From: Diphasiastrum complanatum
Lineage: Eukaryota; Streptophyta; Lycopodiopsida; Lycopodiales; Lycopodiaceae
Assembly: GCA_029204225.1 (NCBI GenBank)
Contig: CM055101.1
Span: 8,064,568-8,128,567, forward strand
Length of the DNA stretch: 64,000 nt
Reading direction: 5' to 3'
Each line of letters begins with the position of its first letter. The first letter of the stretch is position 1. Position numbers and translations under genes: made by a program. This document shows, one piece after another, positions 50,170-60,509 of this stretch. The notes under the pieces were generated by a model that was not told the DNA's origin, searched no databases, and saw only the letters and a program-made list of their open reading frames with translations.

Positions 50170-51760
50170 GGTCCCAAACTTATAGTACAGGCCCAAATGA
50201 CAAAAAGTCAGAACAGACAATCATGGTCGGATACTCAAACGGATTACAAGTTTACAGACTCTATACCTCAACCAAGAAGAAAGTTGTGTCGAGTAGAGAT
50301 GTGAAGTTCGATGAGTCCACATTCCCTGGATTAAATTAAGAAAAAGGGCATGAGATCTTCACACTACTTCCGATTCAAGAGGGAGAGCAAGGGCAAAAAT
50401 CAAATCACAATGTTGAGCCCCATACCCTAGAGCAGCAGGAAACCAAAGCTCAACCCGACGAAGTGGAAACATTCGAGCAGCGACGAATCGAACCCAGATG
50501 GTCGACAAGACAAAGAAGACCTCCAGAACGATACACTGACAACATTCAATGGAGTGAAGAAATAGAGTTCAAATATTGCAGCTTCATTAAAGAATTTGCA
50601 ACATATCAAGAAGCTATCTAGAGTTCAGAAGGTGAATTCTGGAAGCAGACAATGCCAGAGGAAATCGAATCAATGAGGCATAAAGAGACATTGTCGGACG
50701 ATACAAAGCAAGGCTCGTCGCGAAAGGCTATACACAAAGGTACGACATTCATTACTTCGATATGTATGCACCAATGGTGAAAATAACAAGCATTTGAATG
50801 CTCCTTGCATACGCAACTCAATACAATCTGGAAATTCACTAGATTGATGTAAAGACAGCCTTACTCCATGGAGATCTAGAGGAAAAAATCTTCATGAAGC
50901 AGCCCGAAGGATTAAGACCCCAACAATCAATAATATGTTTGTTGGTTGCAACGATGACGATATTGGTATAAGAAGATCGATAGTCTTCTGAAGTCTCTAG
51001 ATTACATTCCTACACAAACAGACTATAATGTCTATATAGAGAGTGTAGGAAGAAATTTTGTGATTCTGACTATATTTTATTCCTTGATGCTAATCAAGAA
51101 AACGAAGAGTCAAATTTCTAAAAGTTATGAAATCACAGATCTAGGAGAAGCAACAAAATGCCTTGGGCTGAAAATCAGAAGAAATCGAATGAGAAGAGAA
51201 ATGCATCTGAGTCAGTCAGAGTACACCAAGAAAGTGCTGAAGCAATACCGAATGATGGATTGCAAAGGAAAAACCACACCAATGATAGTTGGAGCCAGAC
51301 TAACGAACCAGGATTGCTCGAATACAGATAAGAAGAGACAAAAAATGGAAGGTATACCCTACCGAAACCTGATCGGTAGTCTGATGTACCTCACAATCTG
51401 TACCAGACCCGATTTGGCCTTCTCTGTCTAAGCTTTAAGCCAATTCTCTTCGAATCCTAGCATGTCACATTGGCAAATGGCGAAACAAATTTTGCAATAT
51501 CTGAAGGATACCCAGAACATGGGATTAACCTACAAAGCAGACAAAGAAAGCAAAGGATTTGAGCTGCAACACTACAATGATGCAAGTTGGGCGAGCTGCA
51601 AAGACGACAACAAGTTGCAAGGTTCAAGAGAGAGAGTCAGAAATTGTGAACTCCTACAACTTTGTTGCGAAGGTGACAAAGCAAAATGAAGTGAAACAAA
51701 GCAAAGGTCAAACACACCCCAAAGACCGAAAGAAAAGTTTTTGAGATCTGGCCCAACAAC
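50170..51760 (+). pseudogene. pol: copia integrase end, RT and RNase H (resumed)
   Basis: TIMVGYSNGLQVYRLYTSTK and VVSSRDVKFDES are the integrase C-terminal block. RT follows in broken frames: [46 protein letters not shown]. The YVDD place reads ILTIFYSLMLI near 51064, so both catalytic Asp are lost. Then DLGEATKCLGLKI, TTPMIVGARLTNQD, YRNLIGSLMYLTICTRPDLA, a TAA, and RNase H with HYNDASWASCKDDN. The reading ends in a Lys/Gln-rich, stop-ridden stretch. Confidence 0.88.
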
Positions 51761-52177
51761 CAGTTGACAAAACACACTAAAGGAAGACATGAAACGAAAG
51801 AAAACAATTCGCACTGCCAACTGGCAGCTCAACGAGCATGGTGTATTGTACTTCATGCTCAGCTGAAAGAGACAACGATAATAGAGAATAACTAACTAGT
51901 TGATTAGCATTAACTTGTCTTGTAATTCTCTGATTAACTATCTTGTAAACTCAACACAGTGGAGGCTGCCAACGAGCAGAACATAGTGATTGAGGTGAGC
52001 GTCAGGCCGCCAACGAGCGAGACACTGACCAACTCATTGGAAAACGCAAAAATAGAAAATACAATCGCTCTTTTCTCCACCTCATCGTGTGCGTCATCTT
52101 CTTGATTGATTCTCTCATGATCTATGATCTGCAGTCGCTTGCTTAGGGTCCTGGAAAAACACAAAATGCAACAAATT
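51760..52177. other. gene-free stretch
   Basis: No gene. Two short duplications flank the middle: GAGGCTGCCAACGAGC near 51962 and AGGCCGCCAACGAGCG near 52004. It may be the LTR of the preceding copia. It ends where RF1 copy d begins. Confidence 0.45.
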
Positions 52178-53045
52178 TTTTACAGAATCTAAACATCAAA
52201 GAAATGACCTATGTTTGATGTCTACAATGTGTGAAAAAACTTACCAAATGGCTATCATAACACATAGATAGACTCGTTGGACATGTGCAGTCAATTTATT
52301 CATAAACAAATTGCATCCATAAACTATGGACAACAAATACACCCCTCAATAGATCGGCCTCTATCAACTAGGTGCACTCAAAAACTGCAAAAAAGAAATG
52401 TGGCCTGTTGCCTATTTTGATGTTATTGTCTATCTAAAAAGGATGGAACGAATTTCTATGTTGGGTCACTTGATAAGTGCTAAAAGCTTTCCCACACACA
52501 AGAGCAAGCATATGGTAAGAATGATGCTCTTCCCTAACATATGGTACTATTTAACTATGCTATGTGCCATTTTAGAATTTACTAAATGGGGAACAAGGAT
52601 GTCTAGCTAGGCCTTTTCATTTTTCTACTTGGCTCAAGGACCCTAACATCATTTTAAGGAAGGAGTGTATATCTAAGCCTTGTTGACATGTGATATTATT
52701 AGTGTACTTGTTTATATAATCTGCTCATGATGTTGCCATCTCTTGATATAACACAAAATGTAATATTATCATTCGTTGGAGATCAAGGCATTATTAGTCA
52801 TAGGTAGGCTATGATAGATTAATGATATGCATGCATGGGGAAGATTAATTCATGGTTAACATGAGCACATGCTTTCAATCAAGGTATTATCCATAACTCC
52901 ATGCTACAATATAGTGTCCACAACATAGAATGATTACTACATGAATGGGATGTTTAGCGAGGTTGTTTTTCATGACATTGAATTCACCCACTTTAGATAT
53001 TAAATATGAAGGGCTTTATAGATTTTAGAGCCATGGGTTTACATG
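52178..53045 (+). repeat. RF1 dispersed repeat, copy d, joined to S1 gene
   Basis: Matches copy a (9541-10400, inverted) along its whole length. Its reading 52398-52610 (MWPVAYFDV, SMLGHLISAKSF, LFPNIWYYLTMLCAILEFTK) is intact for 70 codons. Up to the LFP residues it matches copies b and c. After that it follows copy a only. It lacks the upstream 560 bp seen in copies a-c. The next gene is S1-like at 53657. Confidence 0.75.
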
Positions 53046-53511
53046 CAGATGTAAAAATCAAAACTTTTTTTCAATAGGCCAAGGCTATTACGGGCTTTAC
53101 GGGCATAATGCCCTTCAGCATGAAGATGAATGCAATTGTGAGTGTGTTTAAATCATGACAATAGTAATTTTGGAAGCAATCAAAGATGCATAATTGAATC
53201 ATTATATTAGTGTAAAGAACACAACTAAACACAAAGAAATACAAATTAAAAACCGATACTTTGATCTTTGATGTACTTTTCCCGCTAATCCCATTTAATG
53301 GCGAAAGTAGCAGGAACTAGGAATTAGTGCATTATAATTCAAATATATGGGTACTCCCGCTGGAACTGGTTTGAGGGGGAATTACTCAAGAGGTATTTTC
53401 TTGTTCGGTTCATTTTGAATTCAGCAACGTCGCGTTTGTGTTTGAATTCAGCAACGTTCGCGTTTGGGTCTCGAGGGCGGAACTACAACCCATCGTGACA
53501 TACACTACTGT

Positions 53512-53562
53512 CTTTATAAAGCAAGTAGAAAGCGCTCTCTCTTTCTCTCTCTCTCTGGCCCG

Positions 53563-53634
<72 letters not shown>
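53512..53634 (+). promoter_or_regulatory. S1-like gene promoter: TATA box and CT tract
   Basis: CTTTATAAA at 53512-53520 is a good TATA box, 137 bp before the ATG. A CT tract in two blocks (about 53535-53557 and 53565-53634) lies between. The same order, TATA then CT, is kept in the inverted fragment at 46771-46900 and, by resemblance, in the copia LTR at 37682-37758. CT stretches downstream of TATA are common in plant 5' leaders. No function is shown here. Confidence 0.55.
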
Positions 53635-53636
<2 letters not shown>

Positions 53637-53656
53637 AGAGCATTCTCTTATTCTGT

Positions 53657-54843
53657 ATGTTTGCCAGCCTGTTTCTACTTCAGGTGTCTTTCGCTTCGTC
53701 TCTAGATGCTTCCTTTAGTGTAAAAAACCTATGTGATAATTTCATAACAGTGAGTTGTTCAGATGGCACTAATTCTTTGGGCGCCCATCTGGTGCGTAGT
53801 GGTCTCAGTTGGTCATATAGTTTCAATGCGAACGAACAAACCGCATACATCTGTGATTTCACAAGAAGGGAGGCCATGACATATCAGGCAGCCAGCTTGC
53901 AGATATGGACTTGGAAAATGAACTTGGACGTAAGACAAAACCTTTTTTCTCCGCTAATTTTTTCGATTGCATAGCTAAAGCATCATGGTCTGAGTCCTGC
54001 TTGTGATTTTGGAATATAAATTTACATATGCCAGAAATCTAAAATTAATGTTCATTCTCTCTTTTGCCACGCAACAACCTCTAAAGCTCCGCTGGCACAA
54101 TCATTGCTGGCTGCCACAGGACATTCGTGTCCCTGAACTGACGATGTACAACTGAGGATCAGACTTCTTCCTGTCTTGCTGTCCAGCATCCTGTTTAAAC
54201 CTCCTAAGCTGCCTCCCTAGTTGAAAATGATCTTTGTATCTTTGCTCTCTCTCTCTCCTTTTGTGTGCTATGCCTTTTCCACACAGCCGCTGTAGCGTCA
54301 TTCCACCCGGAAGTCAGGTAATGTCCACATCCCCAAGACATCTTAATTAGGTAAGTCTGTCTTGCGAATGTTACACGTGCAATCTACAGGCTAATGGTCC
54401 GTCCTTGCTTTTCTATTCGAAATACACTAGACATGGACCTAGCCTAAAACAAATAGCAAATCCGCTACTGCAACTTTGATCAAACTAATGAATTTTAGCC
54501 AGAGAAACATAATATAAGAATAGACATGTTCTGTCTGCAGTGTGCTATTATCTTGTCGTGCTCTTAATTCCTATATGTTTATAGATTGACGTCTTTTGCA
54601 ATCTATGTTATAATAAAATATGGATTTCTAAAACTTAGGCAGTACCAGCAATTTCAATGGAGGTTGGAGAATGCCTAAGTTGTTATGAGCATTTATTTGC
54701 GTATTTAAGCTCAAAGCTTATCGTTTTCTTGCTACCTTTCATAGCATGAAGGAACTCCGAATCTAGACTGGGTTGTCAAACCAACTGGAATCTGGTTACT
54801 GTACGAAGACGGTAGGGGGCAAACTTTTGTGCCTTGGATGTGA
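53657..54843 (+). CDS. S1-like (SPH) secreted protein, two exons
   Basis: Exon 1 53657-53929, intron 53930-54744 (GTAAGA...TTTCATAG, 815 bp, phase 0), exon 2 54745-54843, giving 123 residues, the usual size of plant self-incompatibility S1 homologues. The first 15 residues (MFASLFLLQVSFASS) suit a signal peptide. Family pattern seen: SVKNL...ITVSCSDGT, SLGAHLVRSG, SWSYSFN, TAYICDF, and in exon 2 LDWVVKPTGIWLLYEDG ending FVPWM. The two Cys of the first sheet (C34, C66) are present. The Cys normally just before the exon 2 Trp is Asp. S1 proteins are small secreted beta-sandwich proteins; in poppy one is the pistil self-recognition ligand, and most homologues have no known role. The stretch MTYQAASLQIWTWKMNLD before the intron is not typical. 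The ATG 53657 was chosen because upstream codons are the CT tract. This is the only copy with promoter, start, both exons and splice sites intact. Expression is not shown. Confidence 0.72.
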
Positions 54844-55340
54844 TACACAAGTCAATTGTTGACGATGCAAAGGTGATCTTCAACTTTGTGATATTATTTT
54901 TGCGCAGTTAAACTTTACAACTGTTGTTTTTTCTGTTCTCAACGTGCTTAGGTAGATATTGTACCTTTCAATGTTCAATGTTCAAATTCTGAGGTAAGCC
55001 ACGGTAAAAATCAGAAAGCCCAGTTCAATCAAGGCTAACATCACTATTAGAGTGTGGAGTAGACACTACAGCTTGCTTAGTACATCCTCTGCACATTGAC
55101 AATTCTTATTTCTAAAATATTTCACCGGCAATGCTGTTCTAACTTTTTATCTGTCTCTGTACGTAGTTCAACCTGGCATATAATTAGGTTGTAATATCTC
55201 AGCTGTACTTGTTTGGCAGGTCTGATCACTACTATGATTGGATTTATGCCTTGAGTGAAGGCGTACTCATTTGGATAATCGAACAAATGATTAGGTTTGC
55301 GGAATTCTAAAAACATGAGATTCCTGTTTAGGTGTTGGGA
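54844..55340 (+). other. 3' flank of S1-like gene, shared with copy A
   Basis: 54938-55010 is shared with the fragment at 46525-46600, and 55018-55330 with 8540-8850 (inverted). A minus-strand open reading (55316-55122) is open in both copies, but its differences are mostly amino-acid changing, so it is not called a gene. No clear polyadenylation signal stands out. Confidence 0.6.
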
Positions 55341-56100
55341 TTTATTTGTCTTCTCCTAATAAAACAATAACCTTGTGGTATCATATCACAAAGGCCTTTT
55401 CATGATGGTGAAATTGTGGATTGAAAAAAGAAAAATTATCCAGTACAATTTTATGTCTTATCTTCAATTTTATGTCTTATCTTCCAGATTCAAACAAATG
55501 CATTTATAAGGTTTTTTGCTAAAGAGGTAGTTATTGGTAAGTTAAGTTATCGTGAGATTCATTTGTTTCTTTTAGCGTTTTAAGTTGCAAGAGCTTACAC
55601 TATCACCTCCACTACCACAAAAGTAGCTTAACATTTTTTACAATTGTAGAATTAAGATTGCACATAATAGGTGATCTTTATATGATGTTAGTTTCTTAAA
55701 ATGAGTTTAATTTTTTGCCACAAAATATGTTAGTCATCTTGGAATTTTGTAGTTGGCAATTATCCTCAAATATTCACAACTAGTACTCACAATAATCATG
55801 ATAAGTATTCATAATATTTTAGTAGCCACAATCAATATTCACGAGTATTCATGATCAATATTTATAATAATAATGATTAGTATTCACAATAATCATGATT
55901 AGTATTCACAATAATCATGATTAATATTCAAGCTATTTGTTTTTTACTATTCACAATTTTAGATAATCTTTGCCAACCATTAATAAGGTAGACTACAAGA
56001 CGCATCTTTGGAAACTTCATCAATTCTTCATCCAATATATGAAAAGCATTTTGTATACATCCTCCAAAAGAAGACACTATCATAAACAATACAAATACAT
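55340..56100. other. gene-free stretch with ATCATGATTAGTATTCAC repeats
   Basis: No gene. Between about 55785 and 55935 a loose repeat of about 22-25 bp built on CACAATAATCATGATTAGTATT occurs several times, the last two in exact tandem. Confidence 0.6.
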
Positions 56101-56340
56101 TTTCAAAATATTATGTAGGAATGTATGCATGTTTCTTTGAACTTACTTATATGATAAATATCTTATCATCAAGTCTGAATTGTCGAATGTTTCGATCATT
56201 TGCAATATTTCATACATTTTTTACACTCTATAATTGTTTGTCTACAAAATCGCTTTTAGTACTAATGATTTTGAAGCTAGTTACTAAAAGGTTCAAGTTT
56301 GACGATTGTCACTACAACTTTGTTTGAATTTTGATAGGCG
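56100..56340 (+). repeat. copia LTR-derived fragment, third copy
   Basis: Direct match to 11870-12090 (GGAATGTATGCATG, CTTATCATCAAGTCTGAATT, GATTTTGAAGCTAGTTACTAAAAG). It abuts and cuts off the RT of the minus-strand copia element at about 56340. Confidence 0.7.
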
Positions 56341-57079
56341 TAATCATACATGAAAAGAAAGACTTTTCCGCATCTAGATCATTACCACTCAAGATAATGT
56401 CATCTACATACAAAACAAGAATAATGATCATGCCATCATGAAAACTTATATTTAATGATGGATCATAGGCACTCATTACAAAATTGATGGAAATGAGAAA
56501 AGAGTTTAGCCTAGAGTACCATGCTCTAGGTGATTGCTTGAGCCCATAAAGGCTCTTCTTCAAAAAACACACCTTTCCTTCATGCTTTGCCTTGATGAAG
56601 CCCTCGGGTTGCCTCATGTAGATCTCTTCCTCCAAATAACCATTGAGGAATGCATTTGTGAAGTCAAGTTGGAATAGCTCCCAATTGAAGGTTGTATCAA
56701 GACTAATGATCAACCTGATAGTAACAAGCTTAGCCACAGGAGCAAAATTCTCATCATAATCAATGCCTTTGGTTTGTAAAAAACCTTTGGCAACAAGCCT
56801 AGCTTTATGATTGCTTATTGATCCATCTTGATTATACTTCAATCTAAACTCCCACTTGCAATCAAGAGGTTTCTTCCCTTGAGGAAGATCCACAAGATCC
56901 CAAGTATGATTCTTAATAAGAGCATCATACTCTACTTGCATAGCTTCCATCCAACTTTTAGACTTACAAGCATCTTCATAGCATGTTGGCTCATCTAACA
57001 TTGAAGTAAGAAAGGTGTAAGATGTGAAAGATGATGAGCCTTCCCTTTGATCATCTTGACCATCATAGGTGAGCCTCAA
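56340..57079 (-). pseudogene. pol: copia reverse transcriptase, 3' truncated
   Basis: Minus strand: [118 protein letters not shown] and the catalytic LVLYVDDIILSGND (about 56430-56389). The reading is unbroken for 240 residues, then lost at 56340, so the rest of RT and RNase H are absent. This is the best kept RT in the window. Confidence 0.92.
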
Positions 57080-58476
57080 TGGCTCGGATCTTGCCCTTGT
57101 AGATCTTCTTGGAGTTCTTGGAGTTCTTGGAGTTCTTGCATCTTGAGGTGGATCTCAAGTTCTTCTTCACTTGGAAGCTCCTCCTCCATCCTAGCATGAC
57201 CCTTGGCATCAAGATGATTAGTAGCATTATCATCCAAATCACAAGCATGTCCTTCATAAAAACTAACATCCCTACTCACTATCACCTTGCTAGTGATGGG
57301 ATTGAAGACTCTATAACCTTTGCTATTCTCACCATATCCCACAAAGATGCCTTTGATGGATGTTGCATCATCCTTCCTTCTCTTATCCAAGGATTGGTGT
57401 ACATAGCAAGTGGATCCAAAAACATTGAGATCCTTGAGATTGGGCTTCTCTCCAAATAGAGCTTCAAATGGTGTGATTCCTCCAATGGCTTGGTTTGGCA
57501 ATCTATTGCACAAATAGTTAGCACAAATTATTGCTTCACCCCAAAATGGTTTGGATAGAGAAGCATCTAGCCTTAAGGCCTTAGCACACTCACAAAGAGA
57601 TCTATTTCTTCTCTCACTCACTCCATTTTGTTGAGGGGTGTATGGGCATGACAACTCCCTCTTTATGCCATTAGAACTACAAAAGTCAATCAACTTATTG
57701 GAGATATATTCACCTCCATTATCACTCCTTAATACCTTAATCTTGGTACTAAGTTCATTTTCTACCAAAGTCTTGAACTTTACAAAAGAATCAAACACCA
57801 TTGATTTGCTAGACAAGAGGTACATCCAACAAAATCTAGAATAGTCATCAATGAAGATTACATAGTACTTGGCACCACCATTAGACTCATGTGAAAAACT
57901 ATGAACATCCGAATGGATGAGTTCAAGAGGAGAGTTTGATCTTGATGTAGATCTTGAGAAGGGTAGTTTGTGAGCCTTTGAGAGGCTGCATGCTTCACAT
58001 CTCTTCCCACACTTTGACAAATGCTTGGGGAGTCCAACTGCAAGCTCCTTTGCAACCATAGATTCCATGGCTTTGTAGTTGGGGTGGCCCAACCTTTTGT
58101 GCCACAGTTCCACCTTTGATAACTCCACCTTTGCCAAGTTAACACTCTCCACTGCAACATTAGCATCAAGCTTAAACAATCTACCTTGCTTGAAGCCTTT
58201 GGCTATACATTCATCATTTCTAAGGATGGAACAAACTCCATGCTTAAATTGTACGTCTAGGCCATTATCCATTAATTGGCCAACACTAAGCAAATTTCTG
58301 GTTAACTTAGGAACATAAAGAACATTATCAAGATTCATCCTTTTGGATGATCCCACATACAAGGGAATTGTTCCTATTCCACTTATCTTACATTCTTGAC
58401 TACTTGCAGTATAGATTGATCTATGTAAGTCATTGTAAGAAAGTAAGGTGGAGAATATGTCCTTTTGATATGTCAT
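57076..58476 (-). pseudogene. pol: copia protease end, GAG-pre-integrase and intact-looking integrase
   Basis: One open frame of 466 codons on the minus strand. It starts just after the protease active site: upstream the block reads HPRATRSHMTYQ where DSGATxSHMT is expected, so the catalytic Asp is His and the protease is dead. Then LYVPKLTRNLLSVGQLMDNG, the zinc finger (WHKRLGHPN with CEACSLSKAH) and the integrase core with all three acids: HSDVHS, LRSDNGGEYIS and NGVSERRNRSL. The C-terminal part ends with a GKPR-free, Glu-rich tail (EELPSEEELEIHLK). RT follows after a frameshift at about 57079. Confidence 0.92.
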
Positions 58477-58552
58477 GTGAGAACGTGTTGCTCTTGGATG
58501 ATGGTGGTTTGTTGGAGACCATCAAGGATGACTCTTCATCCTCCTCCTCCTC

Positions 58553-59391
58553 CTAATGTGCAATGTTGCTTTGTTTGCTCTCTTGTGCCTTCTTCTTCTT
58601 GAGACATTTTGATGCAAAATGTCCTTTCTTTTCACAGAAAAAACATTTGTACTTGGACTTGTCTTTGATCTTGCCCTTTGAGCTTGAAGCCTCATCCTCC
58701 TCCTTGGTCTCCTTGAAGTGCTTCTTCTTGCCATTGGTCTTCTTCTTGCTTTTGAATGAGAAATTAGCTTTCTCATCACCATCCTGCAGAGAAATAGCAT
58801 TCATTCTTGCATTGGTATGCAACATCCTACACTCTTCAGCTACTAATACACTGTGTAGCTTTTCTATAGTAGGCAAAGTGTCTTGGATTGCAATGCTTTG
58901 GACCAAATTTGTAAAGCCACTCCCTAGACCATTGAGGACAATCTAAACAAGCTCACTATCTTGAATCTTCTCTCCAATGGAAGCTAACTCCCTATTGAGA
59001 GACTTGATTCTTAGCACATAATCTTGTGCACTCTCATCACTCCTCTTCATGCTTTGTAGAATCTGATTCCTAAGCATGAAAACCTTCGAAGTGTTACTAG
59101 ACTCATAGATAGATTTTAAAGATTCCCAAGCCTCTTTAGCACTCTTACATGATGATAGTTCCCTTAAAATATCATTGCTTACATTCATCTTAATACAGTG
59201 AAGTGCAAGCCTAGACATCTTCTTGTATCTCACTAATTCCTGTGCACCTAGAGGTTCATCTTTATCAACTATTAGAAACTCATAAAGATCTGGAGCACCA
59301 TTAGTGAGTCCATCCTCACTTTCCAAATAGGATAATTGGTAGAATTCCACCTCTCACTAGCTTCTAGAAGGTAGGCTCCCACTGATCCCAT
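58553..59391 (-). pseudogene. gag: copia gag with zinc knuckle
   Basis: ATG at 59391 (MGSVGAYLLEASERWNSTNY), a frameshift near 59300, then RLALHCIKMNVSNDILREL, AKEAWESLKSIYESSNTSK and QDYVLRIKSLNRELASIGEK, a TAG at 58943, and the nucleocapsid half with CFFCEKKGHFASKC (C-x2-C-x4-H-x4-C) near 58650-58610, ending in a Lys-rich tail. It is the same family as the gags at 22574 and 20243. Confidence 0.88.
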
Positions 59392-60011
59392 CTTACTAGC
59401 AAGATTCTACACACAAGATATAGATTTGTTTGGACCTGAAACTCACAAAGGTTCTAACTTGCAGTGTTTCACTCAAATATTGACTTCTAATACAAACAGA
59501 TGGATTTGTAATCACAGTTCTATCACTCCCTCACAAAGCTGGAATGAAGATAAGATGAGATGAAAACTACAGTCAAGCAAATCTTGCCAATCTTGGCTAT
59601 TCTTGGACAAAGCTGACTCTATCTCTCTCATTCACTTTGATGTACTTTCAAGACCTGGTTTTTCACTTTGAGAAGGTCTGAAATCAGCCTAGATTAATTA
59701 GTTTTCATGAATCAAATTCAAAACTAATCAATGGCAAGTGATCTTGGTAGCTTATCCTAGGATTTGCACCAAAAATTACATCAAACTGACAACAGATGAA
59801 TTTTCTATGATCCAATGAATATGGGTTATTAAATGGTGGTTCAGAGATTCCCACACGTGTGAATAGTATGGATTTTGATCCTGAAAAATTTTGGGATCAA
59901 ATCCCCTCACCAAAACTTGGATACCAGCTCGCCCTTCCAATACTAGCTTTTTGCACCAAAACCTGCTTAAAACTGGATTAGATTTAAACACTGATCAATG
60001 GCCTTGTACTT

Positions 60012-60024
60012 GGCTCTGATACCA
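60012..60024 (-). other. copia primer binding site
   Basis: Minus strand TGGTATCAGAGCC, the exact initiator tRNA-Met type site, directly after an LTR end CA (60025-60026). The gag ATG follows 620 bp downstream. Confidence 0.85.
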
Positions 60025-60480
60025 TGTGAAAAGTACAAGTACTAAGGACCATAAATGGATCTTTGAATGATCACAAGGTGATTGTATGCTTGTTAAACAA
60101 TCTATTAGAAACTAGTCATCAGAAACAAGATCTAGTTTAGCAGCTTGATAGGAAACAAGTAGAGACAATCAAAGCATTGATCAAATAGTATAATCTAACT
60201 CCACACGTGTGGAAATAAGGCTGTAGTACGGCCTGTAGACAATGTTTACAAAGTGCCAAAGCTGGGTTTCATTGGAAATCAAGAGTAATCACACCTACAA
60301 TGAGAGGAAAACTCAAGTTTCTCCTTGAGGCTCCAAAAAGTTTCTATCTTCTAACTATGGAGAATGGGAATACATAGTAAAACACACTTACTTTGCTAAG
60401 TTAGGTGAAAATCCAGCATGTATAAGGAAGTAGACTCCACTTTCTTGCCCTAATGTGAAAACCCTAGCCTGTATCCAAGG
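60025..60480 (-). repeat. 5' LTR of the minus-strand copia element
   Basis: Begins (at its inner end) with CA beside the primer site and runs to at least 60480. The outer TG end was not fixed. It holds TCCACACGTGTGGA at about 60191-60204, a 14-bp perfect palindrome with a CACGTG core, and another CACACGTGTG lies in the leader near 59852. Confidence 0.6.
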
Positions 60481-60509
60481 AGTGATGCTTGGTAGGTGCA
60501 TGGTAGGTA

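Noticed and set aside
55122-55316. Minus-strand ORF downstream of the S1 gene, also open at 8540-8736
   Set aside because: Conserved between the two copies only as part of the shared flank. About 8 of 65 residues differ with few silent changes, and one copy has a stop, so there is no sign of selection.
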